A stretch of DNA of 64,000 nucleotides from Pelomonas dachongensis (lineage in GTDB: Bacteria > Pseudomonadota > Gammaproteobacteria > Burkholderiales > Burkholderiaceae_C): contig NZ_JBIGHY010000001.1 of NCBI RefSeq assembly GCF_043555865.1, forward strand, positions 310,001 to 374,000. The letters run 5' to 3'. Shown here piece after piece: positions 44,524 to 52,665 of the stretch; the stretch's first letter is position 1, and the number at the start of each line of letters is the position of its first letter. Below the pieces are notes generated by a model. It saw only the letters and a program-made list of their open reading frames with translations, was not told where the DNA came from and ran no database searches. A program made the translations under genes and the position numbers.

Positions 44524-45321
44524 CTATTTCAGGCAGGTGCTGTTGTTGGGCGCGCCATCAAGGCGCGTCGTCCCGCTGCTGGGGTCAGCGGCGACGACAT
44601 CGGGTTTGATGCAGCCGAAGTCAGGCGCGTCTCTCTCGAACAGCTTGATGGCCAAGCCCAGAACTTGCTCGACGAAGTTGGGGATGATGCGGCTCGACAG
44701 GTTGACCTTGGCCGCCGCAGCCGCCGTGTCTGCCGAGCCGCTGCTGCCCAGGCCACCCCCGAGCGCAGCCGTCGCCGCGCCGATCTTCAGGTCAGCCGGC
44801 TTGTTGCTCGCCAGATCAAGCCGATTGAAGAGGTTCAGCTCCACCATCGCCAAGCGGCCATCCGCGATGGGCTTGCCGACCAGCCCGGACACATAGCCCA
44901 CCTTCTCATTGGCGACGCCGATGCTGGCGTTGCTCCAGCTAAGCGTCACCTGCGACGGGCTTTTCAGCAATGCCTTGCCGGCCAGGTCGCGCCACAAGGC
45001 GGGCTGGCCCTTGTCGTCCTTGAACTTGGCGACGCTGTCGTCGCTGCGCAACTGGCCATCCTTGGACAGCGCATCATGGGTCAGAAAGTAACGCGCCCGC
45101 ATCTGGTCAGCGATGGTGGCATCGCTGAGCTGCTTGGCATCGGGCTGTGCAGCCCGCTGGAAGGAGGCATAACGACTGGCCTGCTGGGCGCGCTGCTGCA
45201 GATCGCCGTAGCGGCCCAGGTAGCTAACGGCCAGGTACATCGGCACTAGCACGGCCAAGGCGATGATGAACTCGGCCATTGCCTGGCCGCGTTGGCGGGG
45301 TGTCCGGGTCGTTGAAGTCAT
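44524..45321 (-). CDS. tadE: TadE-like pseudopilin
   Basis: A 265-residue protein with the prepilin-like start QRG/QAMAEFIIALAVLVPMYLA (cleavage after Gly12 puts Glu at position 5, Phe at 6), a single hydrophobic helix and a large polar C-terminal domain with two Cys near the end. This is the TadE/TadF pattern of minor pilins that tip or seed the fibre. Overlaps the preceding lipoprotein gene by 4 bases. The long C-terminal domain may be the adhesive or effector part. Confidence 0.85.
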   Translation of the reverse strand: MTSTTRTPRQRGQAMAEFIIALAVLVPMYLAVSYLGRYGDLQQRAQQASRYASFQRAAQPDAKQLSDATIADQMRARYFLTHDALSKDGQLRSDDSVAKFKDDKGQPALWRDLAGKALLKSPSQVTLSWSNASIGVANEKVGYVSGLVGKPIADGRLAMVELNLFNRLDLASNKPADLKIGAATAALGGGLGSSGSADTAAAAAKVNLSSRIIPNFVEQVLGLAIKLFERDAPDFGCIKPDVVAADPSSGTTRLDGAPNNSTCLK

Positions 45322-46184
45322 CGCGAGCCTCCGGCTGGCACGATCAACGGCTGCTTGATGAAAGCCTCGATGGCGCGGCGGCTGAAGCGGTCATCGGCAA
45401 TGGGTTTGCCTTCCTCGATGACCTCAGCCTCCATGCGGTCAGCGTCTACCTCGGGCGGTGCGTTCGCCGAGACGCCAGGTGGCAGGATGCGCAGGTAGCG
45501 CAGTGTCGGTGTCGACTCGCCCCTGAACTCCGGCAGGCTGCCGTCGTAGGCGCGCGGGTGCACGCAGAAATGCTGGCCGGGCGTGACGGGCTCGCCATTG
45601 ACGACTTTGTCGCTGTTCCACAGGCAGGGCTGCCCGCCGGGCGTGCTGCCCTTGGACAAGTCAGGGTCGCGCAGCTTCTTCGATGAGTCGGCCAAGCAGC
45701 GCTGGGGGTTGCGGGTGCTGTCTTCAGTGAAACGTGGCGCTTGGGCAGCGGCACCTCCGCTGGGCTCGGCATTGGCCGAACCGCCATACGAGTCGGCGCA
45801 CAGCGTCTGGGTCTCGGCCGTGACCGATTTGTAGAACGTCCACTGGCAACCCTTGTCGGCGTTGGGCCAGACCATGATGTCGGTAGCGTACTCAGCGCGC
45901 TGGTTTCCGGCGTAGAGCACCTCGGTCTCGCGCGTGACCCACTTGGCGATTTCGGACGGGTTCGGCAGCGTCGGCGCTGCATCTGGCTGGCCCTTAGCGC
46001 GCTGTTCGAGCTGGCAGACTCCCAGCCGGCTTGCCAGTTCTTCACGCATCCGCTGTGGATCGGGGTGCATGCGCATGACGATGCGAAGGCTCGTGCCGTC
46101 CTTTGCCGGTGCCGCGGTCGAGCCATCGCTGCAGCCGGCCAACGCGGCGCAACACAGCAATAAAGGGAGCAGGGCTCGCATCAC
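45318..46184 (-). CDS. Tad-locus lipoprotein
   Basis: A 288-residue lipoprotein: MMRALLPLLLCCAALAGC with lipidated Cys18. The mature part has several Cys residues (CQLEQ, GCQWTFY, LCADSY, RCLADS, PCLWNS, FCVHP) likely to form disulfides, and no known domain. It overlaps the TadG-like gene upstream and the TadE-like gene downstream by 4 bases each. It may act like the Tad pilotin/TadD as an outer-membrane anchor, but it has no TPR motifs, so that is a guess. Confidence 0.82.
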   Translation of the reverse strand: MMRALLPLLLCCAALAGCSDGSTAAPAKDGTSLRIVMRMHPDPQRMREELASRLGVCQLEQRAKGQPDAAPTLPNPSEIAKWVTRETEVLYAGNQRAEYATDIMVWPNADKGCQWTFYKSVTAETQTLCADSYGGSANAEPSGGAAAQAPRFTEDSTRNPQRCLADSSKKLRDPDLSKGSTPGGQPCLWNSDKVVNGEPVTPGQHFCVHPRAYDGSLPEFRGESTPTLRYLRILPPGVSANAPPEVDADRMEAEVIEEGKPIADDRFSRRAIEAFIKQPLIVPAGGSR

Positions 46185-47623
46185 TGTCCTCCTGGCGTGT
46201 AGAGCGCCTTATCGGGCGAGATGCCCATCGCTGTCAGCAGTGCGCCTTTCTCGCCGGCTGTCAGGTCGCGCAACCGCGCCTGCCAGTAGGGGCTGTAGAG
46301 CGAACCGTATTCCTTGGCGCCATCGGGCCTCCACAAGCCGGAGGCAGTGAAGTCGTTCGTCAGCCCCCGACGTGGCCGTTCAAAGAAGACCCGCGCCTTC
46401 GCGAATGCAGCGTTCTGTGCGGCTTCCTGCTTCAGTGGCACATGGGCCGACCCCGTCACTGACTTGCTGTTGACGGTGTCCATGGACAGCGACGTCGTCG
46501 TGAAGTCGTTGCCGCCCGGGCGTGCGACCGCAACGATGAAGTCCAAACCCAGTTCTTCACGACTGGTCTTCTTCTTGTCAGCGACGTCGTACAACGCCGG
46601 CACGCCGGACCATTTCCTGTGCCTGCCGCCATCATCTTGCGCATTGTCCTGAGCGTCACGATGTGGATCCCAGCGGTCGCCTGCACTGCCGCTTTTGTCA
46701 GCGTTTGCTCGCCCCCAACCGACAGCCTCGTACTTTTTGCAGGGCTTATATTTGCACCAACCCAGACGCCATAGCTCCAGCGTGTCCTCCGACTCCCAGC
46801 GATCAAAGTTCTTCAGCTTGGAGCCTCCGTCCTTGTAGAGGCCCGCAATGCCGCCGTTCAACCGCAACCAGGGCTGACCCGGGCGGTAGGCCGAGAACCT
46901 GTCCAGTGACTGTTCCAGGATGTACTTGCCATCCCCACGGTCCCCGTTTTCATACAACGCCGTGAACTTCATCCAAGCCGCGTTGTTCTTGACGAAAGTC
47001 GCTTCCTTGATCAGCCCGCTGTCGGCAATGACCACACCGGCATCCTTGCGGCTGTTGAAGTCAGTCTTGTTGGCCTTGACAATATTGCGTGCGGCGTCCT
47101 CAGCGAGCAGTCCGCCACCCTTGTTGATCGCTGTCTGAGCACCGCGCAGCCCTGACTTCACCAGTTCCAGCGCCGGAATGTAGACATCGATGCCTTTGTG
47201 CAAGCCTGTCTTGGCCTTCCCCGCGACCATCTCCACCTTGTCCATCACCTTGGCGGCTGCCTGCGCGGCTGCGCCGACGCCGGGGATGAGGCTGGCGATG
47301 TTCAGCACCATCTCCAGGCGCCCGGATGTTTTCTCCAGGTACTGCACCCAGCTTTCCAGTGACAGTAGCTGTGCAAGGAACACTTCGTTGGCCACCACAC
47401 CGCGATTGGCGTAGGCCATCAGGTTCAGCAACCTGGCCTCCGCTGTGGCCCCTGCCAGCGCGGAGGCATCGGCTGCGTTCACCGCGCGTTGCTTGCCGAC
47501 GATGACCTGACCGGTGTTGAACACCGCATACATGACTGCCGCGCTGGCGGCCAACGATCCCAACAGCCAGATCGCGGCCTGGCCACGGTGGCGGTGTCGG
47601 CGCGGAAGGTGTTTTTCCATCAT
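46181..47623 (-). CDS. tadG: TadG-like protein
   Basis: A 480-residue protein starting with a basic leader and RG/QAAIWLLGSLAASAAVMYAVFNTGQVIV, then KQRAVNAADASALAGA, the diagnostic TadE/G-like N-terminal block (DUF2134-like, with AADASALAGA). The usual Glu5 of pilins is replaced by Trp, as expected for TadG proteins that stay in the inner membrane. The remaining 430 residues are a large periplasmic domain with polar, Lys/Asp-rich stretches and a Cys pair (WCKYKPC). No von Willebrand domain is apparent. Confidence 0.85.
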   Translation of the reverse strand: MMEKHLPRRHRHRGQAAIWLLGSLAASAAVMYAVFNTGQVIVGKQRAVNAADASALAGATAEARLLNLMAYANRGVVANEVFLAQLLSLESWVQYLEKTSGRLEMVLNIASLIPGVGAAAQAAAKVMDKVEMVAGKAKTGLHKGIDVYIPALELVKSGLRGAQTAINKGGGLLAEDAARNIVKANKTDFNSRKDAGVVIADSGLIKEATFVKNNAAWMKFTALYENGDRGDGKYILEQSLDRFSAYRPGQPWLRLNGGIAGLYKDGGSKLKNFDRWESEDTLELWRLGWCKYKPCKKYEAVGWGRANADKSGSAGDRWDPHRDAQDNAQDDGGRHRKWSGVPALYDVADKKKTSREELGLDFIVAVARPGGNDFTTTSLSMDTVNSKSVTGSAHVPLKQEAAQNAAFAKARVFFERPRRGLTNDFTASGLWRPDGAKEYGSLYSPYWQARLRDLTAGEKGALLTAMGISPDKALYTPGGQ

Positions 47624-47644
47624 GGCCTGCGTGTGGTGGAAGTG

Positions 47645-48469
47645 TCAGGTCAGCTGGACCAGTTCGACCCGGCGGTTCTTGGCGCGGCCGTCTTCCTTGC
47701 GGTTGTCGGCGATGGGAGCGTCCTGTCCGTGACCTTTGGCTGCGAGCCGGCCCTTGGCAATGCCTCGGGCCTCCAGCGCGGCCACGATGGCGCGGGCGCG
47801 ATCCAGCGACAGCTGGCGGTTGGCCGCCGCATCGCCTTGGTTGTCCGTGTGGCCCTCGACCGACACGCGCAGCGTGGGTTGCTGCTTGAGCAAAGTGACC
47901 GTCTCGTCGATGGTCGGCTCCACCGCAGCCTTGAGTTCCGAGCGACCGGTGTCGAAGTTGATGTAGAGCGTGGCCAGGCCATCGCTGCGCAGAGACGCGG
48001 CTAATTCGCTGGCCTGCACGGACACCGTGCTCGCCCGCGTCTGTGGCGTGACGAGGTAGAGGGTGTGGTAACCGGCGAAGTTGTCGTCCAGTACGACCCA
48101 TACGTGGCCGGCGCCGTCGGGCACCTTGAATACAAAGGCGCCGTTTTCGCCGGACTCCCGATTGAGCAATTTGCCGCCCACCTTCGTGAGGCTGGCGGTG
48201 TATTCCCGCGCCACCTGCTGAGGCGACACCTTGCTGCCGCTGCGGTGCAGCATCTGCAGCTTCTCGACCTTGCCGTCGATCCGGAAACGCCCGTTGGCGA
48301 TGTGCGCCTTGAGTTGGCAGCTTGGTTGGGCGCAACTCACCGGCAAATCAATATCTGCGTAGTCGGTTATCTTGTGACTGCCGACTTCATAACCCTGGAT
48401 GGGCGCAACGCCAAACGCCTGAGCGCCAGAGACGGCAAACAAAAAACAGAGGTTTAATATTTTTGTCAT
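47645..48469 (-). CDS. OmpA-family protein, copy 2
   Basis: A 274-residue protein: signal peptide (MTKILNLCFLFAVSGAQAFG), a novel N-terminal domain of about 140 residues with a Cys pair (CAQPSCQLKA), and a C-terminal OmpA domain (LYINFDTGRSELKA, VSVEGHTDN, NRQLSLDRARAIVAALEARG, AKNRRVELVQL) that binds peptidoglycan. It is a paralogue of the next upstream gene. Ala/Lys-rich stretches are few, so it seems purely periplasmic or outer-membrane associated rather than a barrel. Confidence 0.9.
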   Translation of the reverse strand: MTKILNLCFLFAVSGAQAFGVAPIQGYEVGSHKITDYADIDLPVSCAQPSCQLKAHIANGRFRIDGKVEKLQMLHRSGSKVSPQQVAREYTASLTKVGGKLLNRESGENGAFVFKVPDGAGHVWVVLDDNFAGYHTLYLVTPQTRASTVSVQASELAASLRSDGLATLYINFDTGRSELKAAVEPTIDETVTLLKQQPTLRVSVEGHTDNQGDAAANRQLSLDRARAIVAALEARGIAKGRLAAKGHGQDAPIADNRKEDGRAKNRRVELVQLT

Positions 48470-48536
48470 GGATCAGGCCTGGCATGGATAAATCCAACAA
48501 GAACTCACGCCATTAGAAAATCAACCAGCCTGTCGG

Positions 48537-49406
48537 TCAGGGCAGCTTCACCAGCTCGACCCGGCGGTTCTTGGCGCGGCCTTCGTCCTTGCGGTTGTCG
48601 GCCACCGGAATATCCGGTCCATGGCCTGCCACGCTCAACCGGGCGGCCGCGATACCCTTGGCATATAGCGCCTTCTGCACCGCCTGAGCGCGCTCCAGTG
48701 ACAGCTTGCGGTTGCTGGCCGGCTCGCCAACGTTGTCGGTGTGCCCCTCGATCGAGAGCTTGAGCTTGGGTTGAAGCTGCAGCAACTTGACGATCTCGTC
48801 GACGACGGCCGCGCCGTCAGGCTTCAGCGCAGCGCGACCCGTGTCGAACTCGATGTAGAGCGTGGCCCAGCCGTCGGCCTGCATCTGTGCCGCCATGTCG
48901 GACGCCGACACCGCGACCGTGGTCCCGCGGGCTTGCGACGTGACCTGCACAACGGTGTAGTAACCCTCGAAGTTGTCGTTGAGGATCACCCACTTGCGCT
49001 GACCCTTGGCGCCAGAGGCGCTGAAAACGAAAGGCCCGCTGCGCCCCGACTCGGGGTTCTGCAGGGTGTAGCCCGTCTTGGCCAAGGCTTCACCCAATTC
49101 CCGGGCAACCTGCAGATCACTCACCAAGGCAGCTCCCTTGCTGCGAACGTGGGTGCGCTCTTCAACACGCCCTTCCAGGACGAGTTTGCCGTCCTGGCTC
49201 AACAAGGCACCCAGCTTGCAAGTGGGCTGCTTGCATTGGACTCGCACCGCGAACTTGTCGTACTCCACGACTTTGGGTGGTGCCGGGTCGAACCCGGCCA
49301 CCGGGCTGATCTCGACTTGGGCATGACCAAGCGCCGCACCAACGGCGATATTCGCCACGATCAGACGCGGCAGAAGCGAGGCAACAGTCAAGGCAGGACG
49401 AAACAT
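48537..49406 (-). CDS. OmpA-family protein, copy 1
   Basis: A 289-residue protein of the same layout as the following gene: signal peptide (about residues 1-29, LLPRLIVANIAVGAALGHAQ), Cys pair CKQPTCKLGA, a conserved block VILNDNFEGYYTV (copy 2: VVLDDNFAGYHTL), then OmpA domain LYIEFDTGRAALK, LSIEGHTDN, NRKLSLERAQAVQKALYAKG and the shared end DNRKDEGRAKNRRVELVKL. Tandem duplication followed by divergence is clear. It probably anchors the pilus machine to peptidoglycan. First of the two after flp. Confidence 0.9.
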   Translation of the reverse strand: MFRPALTVASLLPRLIVANIAVGAALGHAQVEISPVAGFDPAPPKVVEYDKFAVRVQCKQPTCKLGALLSQDGKLVLEGRVEERTHVRSKGAALVSDLQVARELGEALAKTGYTLQNPESGRSGPFVFSASGAKGQRKWVILNDNFEGYYTVVQVTSQARGTTVAVSASDMAAQMQADGWATLYIEFDTGRAALKPDGAAVVDEIVKLLQLQPKLKLSIEGHTDNVGEPASNRKLSLERAQAVQKALYAKGIAAARLSVAGHGPDIPVADNRKDEGRAKNRRVELVKLP

Positions 49407-49463
49407 GGTTTGAATCTGGCGAGAAGGCGGGAGAGGACGGCTTCCCCTCCCCGGACGCTCAGC

Positions 49464-49748
49464 TTACTTGGACAGCTGGTTGTTCTTGGTGAAGTCGCTG
49501 AGGCTCTTCGTCGTGGAGACCTTGTCCGCGTTGTCCACGTTCACGGCCTTGGCCTTGTCGTTGTGCGTCTTGGCGTTGCCGTTGTCGCCACCGAGCGCGG
49601 CAGCCATGGCGCCGGTCTGGTTCTTCACCGTCTCACCGAACATCGAATAGACGCCGATGGCGGCCACGGCGATCAACGCCACGATGATGATGTATTCGGT
49701 CATACCCTGGCCACGTTGGCTGCGGCTGGTGTCGGTATTCAAATGCAT
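49464..49748 (-). CDS. flp: Flp-type major prepilin
   Basis: A 94-residue prepilin: leader MHLNTDTSRSQRG, cleavage after Gly13, then QGMTEYIIIVALIAVAAIGV with Glu5-Tyr6 (the Flp signature) and a hydrophobic helix. The Asn/Lys/Asp-rich tail (KTHNDKAKAVNVDNADKV) is longer than in classical Flp pilins of 50-80 residues. A good ribosome-binding site (GCAGGAG) precedes the ATG. It is the first gene of the minus arm, so the 49749-50028 A+T-rich gap carries its promoter and that of the divergent arm. Probably the main fibre subunit. Confidence 0.9.
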   Translation of the reverse strand: MHLNTDTSRSQRGQGMTEYIIIVALIAVAAIGVYSMFGETVKNQTGAMAAALGGDNGNAKTHNDKAKAVNVDNADKVSTTKSLSDFTKNNQLSK

Positions 49749-50028
49749 AACAATATCTCCTGCAAATTAGGGGTCAGACAAGGCAAGGAGCCGAAGGTCT
49801 TAAAACCACCCCCTGCGGCCCGCACCATATCGTTCGAAAGTTGACGAGGTAGTCCCTAATTCCCGCCAAATCGTATCAACCCGTAAAATACCCCCTTGGG
49901 TCGGGGCTCCCCCCTAAATCATTAGATTGACGCTGCCATGCAGCACCCCGGAGACTCGCGCGCCGGCTGGATGCAGCCGTTTTCGGGCTTTGGAATTGGC
50001 GAGTTTCAGCAGTGATATCGACAGTCAT
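49749..50028. other. Divergent regulatory region of the two Tad arms
   Basis: About 280 bases between flp and the Lnt-like gene, visibly richer in A+T than its surroundings (for example CCCGTAAAATACCCCC, CTAAATCATTAGATTGA). I found no convincing -35/-10 pair. A sigma-54-like TGGCGGGAATTA on the minus strand lacks the -12 GC and was rejected. The region most likely holds the promoters for both directions, and part of it may encode the true N-terminus of the Lnt-like protein. Confidence 0.5.
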
Positions 50029-51600
50029 GTGGCGCGTCCGGCGGGCCGCTTCGTGCTGCTCGTGCGCGAGCGACTGTCGGTGGGCCTGCTGGCCTCAGCA
50101 GGCGCAGGCGGGGCGATGGGCGCCGCCTACCTCGCGCCGCCCTCCCCCCTGACGGCAGCGCTGCTGCTGGGCGGCATGACCTGCGCCGCCTGGCAGCTCC
50201 AGCAGGCGACCGGGCGACACCGCTGGTATTGCTGCGTGTTGACGCTGCTGGCGTGGCAAGTGGGCGGCATGGGCTGGATCACTGCGGTCCTGTCACCGGC
50301 GCTGGCTGGACTGGAACGTGCCGTTGCGATTGCCGCACTGTTCTCGGTGCTGTGGCTGGTGTCGCTGGGCAGCTTGCTGGCGTTGGCCTGGCTGGCGCTG
50401 CGGCTGCTGCCGGGCCGCGTGGTGCTGGCCCTGCCGCTGGCCTGGTGGGCATGGCTGGTGCTGCGCGACCTGTGCTGGTGGGGAGGCGGCTACGGAAGCC
50501 TGAGCCTGCCGCTGCTGGCCTTGCCGGGACTGGCCACGTTGCTTCCCGTGCTGGGCACGGCGTTGTTCGAGGCGCTGCTGTGGGCGGCGCTGCTATGGGT
50601 GACGGCCGTGCCCGTCGACCGGCGCGGCGAGGCTGGGTCGCGTCGTGTCGTGGCGGCCGGCCTGGCCGAGGCGCTTGGCTGGCCCCTGCCTTGGGCCTGG
50701 ACCGCCCCCGCTGGCAGCGTACCCATCGCCGCCGTGCCGACACCTCCGGCCGAGCCGGCGACGGCGGTCGACGGATGGACGCTGCAGGCTCGCGACGCCG
50801 CGCTGGCGGCTCTGCACCGCGCGATCCAGCAGGCACCCGCCGGCAGCCTGATCGTGACACCCGAGATTTTCCTGCCCGAGCCACCACCGCCCGCGACCCA
50901 GGGCGTCTGGGGAGACCTGCTGATGGCGCTGGACGCCCGCCAGCAGCGGCTGCTGCTGGGCACGGCGCTGCCGCACCCCGAGGACCGCGCCGCGCTGATG
51001 AACGTCGCCCTGCTGCTAGCGCCGCAGCGCGGCGAGGTGTCGGCCAGCGTTTACGCCAAGCAGCGCCTAGCGCCCATCGGCGAGGAACTGCCCTGGCCGG
51101 GCCTGCTGGCGCCGATCGCCGATCGATGGCTGAATCACAGCCGTCGCATCGGCCGTAGGGCGGCGCCGCCTGAACTGGCCGAGCCGCTGCTCGTGGATGG
51201 GGCGTCGCTGGGCGTGTTGCTGTGCCACGAGGTGGCCTTCGGTGACTTACCGGCTGCGCGCGCCGATGCGCTGCTTCACCTGGCCAGCGACCGCTGGTCG
51301 GGCGACCCCCGCTCGGCCCGGCAGGCACTTGGCCTGGCGCGCCTGCGGGCGCTGGAGACCGGCAAGTGGCTGCTGAGCGTCAGCGAGGGCGAGGCAGCCC
51401 AACTGATCGACCTCAACGGCCACGCGCGGCCGGCCCGTCCGCAGGAGGTGCTGCCCCTGCTCGAGGGGGCGACTCCCTTCATTCGCTGGCGCGACCTGCA
51501 GCCCGTCGCGCCTTTTGTGCTGCTGGCGGCGCTGCTGCCGGCATGCCGCCGTCGCCGGACCCGTGCCGGCCCACATATTGCCGCAGGGGCAACGCCATGA
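50029..51600 (+). CDS. Lnt-like (apolipoprotein N-acyltransferase family) membrane protein of the Tad locus
   Basis: About 523 residues: several N-terminal transmembrane helices, a carbon-nitrogen hydrolase domain, and a C-terminal helix (VAPFVLLAALLPAC), the Lnt layout. The catalytic residues can be traced: Glu279 (IVTPEIFLPEP), Lys344 and Glu352 (YAKQRLAPIGEELPW, compare Lnt YxKxxLVPFGEYVP), Cys399 and Glu401 (LLCHEVAF, compare Lnt CYExxF). The usual Tyr after Cys is His. Housekeeping Lnt is normally beside ybeX/corC, so this is a second, specialised copy; plasmid TraB proteins share the architecture. The start is uncertain: GTG at 50029 is used, TTG codons upstream (to 49927) are alternatives. 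Its stop overlaps the tadE-like start by 4 bases. Confidence 0.83.
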   Translation: MARPAGRFVLLVRERLSVGLLASAGAGGAMGAAYLAPPSPLTAALLLGGMTCAAWQLQQATGRHRWYCCVLTLLAWQVGGMGWITAVLSPALAGLERAVAIAALFSVLWLVSLGSLLALAWLALRLLPGRVVLALPLAWWAWLVLRDLCWWGGGYGSLSLPLLALPGLATLLPVLGTALFEALLWAALLWVTAVPVDRRGEAGSRRVVAAGLAEALGWPLPWAWTAPAGSVPIAAVPTPPAEPATAVDGWTLQARDAALAALHRAIQQAPAGSLIVTPEIFLPEPPPPATQGVWGDLLMALDARQQRLLLGTALPHPEDRAALMNVALLLAPQRGEVSASVYAKQRLAPIGEELPWPGLLAPIADRWLNHSRRIGRRAAPPELAEPLLVDGASLGVLLCHEVAFGDLPAARADALLHLASDRWSGDPRSARQALGLARLRALETGKWLLSVSEGEAAQLIDLNGHARPARPQEVLPLLEGATPFIRWRDLQPVAPFVLLAALLPACRRRRTRAGPHIAAGATP

Positions 51601-52283
51601 AGTCCTGCCATCGCCAGCGTGGCGCCACGCTGATGGAATTCGTCATCGTCTTTCCGCTCGCTGCATTGCTGGTGATGGGCCTGATCCAGGCTGGCTTCAT
51701 CTACATGGCCAAGCTCACGCTGAACCATGCGACCTTCATGGCGGCGCGCGTCGGCGCCACGCACAACGCTAGCAAGAGCGAGATGCGCACAGCGCTGCTA
51801 CGCGGCCTGATTCCCTTTGTGCAGAACAGCTTCGAGACCAACGACAGCAAGCGCCTCCTGGTGGCGTCGGGCGTGGTGCTGGGCGAGCTTCCATTCACCA
51901 CCCTGGAACTGCTCAACCCGTCGGCCAAGAGCTTTGCCGACTTCGGCGTCAAGGACTCCAAAGTCAAGGCCACCTACATCCCCAACGACAACCTTGAATG
52001 GCGTGCCAACACGTTGGGGAAGCAGTCGCAGCAGAACCTGCGCGACGCCAACCTGCTGAAGATTCGCGTCGTTTACGGCTACGAGCTCAAGGTGCCGTTG
52101 ATGGCCGGGATCATGCGGCGCGTCATGTGCTCGGGCGAGAGCGGCGTCGAGGCTTGGGGCAACGTGTCGATCTTCCAGTCGGTCTACCCGCTGGCGAACA
52201 AGAACTGCGCCTACTACCTGCTCGGGCGCATGCCCATCGAGAGCACGGCCATCGTCGAGATGCAGTCGCCCGCCTACCAATAA
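51597..52283 (+). CDS. TadE-like pseudopilin of the divergent arm
   Basis: A 228-residue protein with the prepilin-like start RG/ATLMEFVIVFPLAALLVMGL (cleavage after Gly9, Glu at position 5), then IQAGFIYMAKLTLNHATFMAARVGA, the TadE-family helix. The C-terminal domain contains a few Cys (MCSGESG, KNCAYYL) and a conserved-looking IRVVYGYELKVPL. The start overlaps the Lnt-like stop (ATGA). Different from the TadE-like protein at 44524; the locus thus has at least two. Confidence 0.88.
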   Translation: MKSCHRQRGATLMEFVIVFPLAALLVMGLIQAGFIYMAKLTLNHATFMAARVGATHNASKSEMRTALLRGLIPFVQNSFETNDSKRLLVASGVVLGELPFTTLELLNPSAKSFADFGVKDSKVKATYIPNDNLEWRANTLGKQSQQNLRDANLLKIRVVYGYELKVPLMAGIMRRVMCSGESGVEAWGNVSIFQSVYPLANKNCAYYLLGRMPIESTAIVEMQSPAYQ

Positions 52284-52302
52284 CCATTCCACGCGCCTCC
52301 TC

Positions 52303-52665
52303 ATGAACCGAGTCCATCGCACGCTGTCGCTCATCGCCCTGTTCACGCTGTCCGCTTGCGGCGGCGGCGGCAACGAGTCGGGCCCGCCCGACCAGGTCTA
52401 CCTGTCGGTCGCGTCCGTCTCCGTCGGCTCTACCGGCAACTGCGTCGCCATGCGCGGGCCTGAGATCCACGTCTACGGTGGCACCCCGCCCTACAAGCTC
52501 GCTAACTCCGTGCCCCAGGGCATGACGCTGAACAAGACCGTGCTGCAGAACAGCGGCGACGGCTTCGTCATCACCTTCACCGGCATGTGCCTGGACACCA
52601 TGCCCATCACGGTGGAAGACCAGGCGGGGCTGCTGGCCCAGGTCAGCGTGTCCAACGGCAAATGA
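52303..52665 (+). CDS. Small lipoprotein of the divergent Tad arm
   Basis: A 120-residue lipoprotein: RTLSLIALFTLSAC with lipidated Cys19, a Gly-rich spacer (GGGGNESG), then a compact beta-rich domain with two Cys residues (NCVAMRG, MCLDTMP) that may form a disulfide. The Ig-like look (GGTPPYKLANSVPQGM, VTVEDQAG-type end) suggests a bacterial Ig-like or putative-Ig fold. It lies 19 bases after the tadE-like gene and is a natural candidate client of the Lnt-like protein. Confidence 0.85.
   Translation: MNRVHRTLSLIALFTLSACGGGGNESGPPDQVYLSVASVSVGSTGNCVAMRGPEIHVYGGTPPYKLANSVPQGMTLNKTVLQNSGDGFVITFTGMCLDTMPITVEDQAGLLAQVSVSNGK

Noticed and set aside
49749..49926. Sigma-54 promoter for flp
   Set aside because: TTGGCGGGAATTAGGGA on the minus strand has the -24 GG but not the -12 GC.
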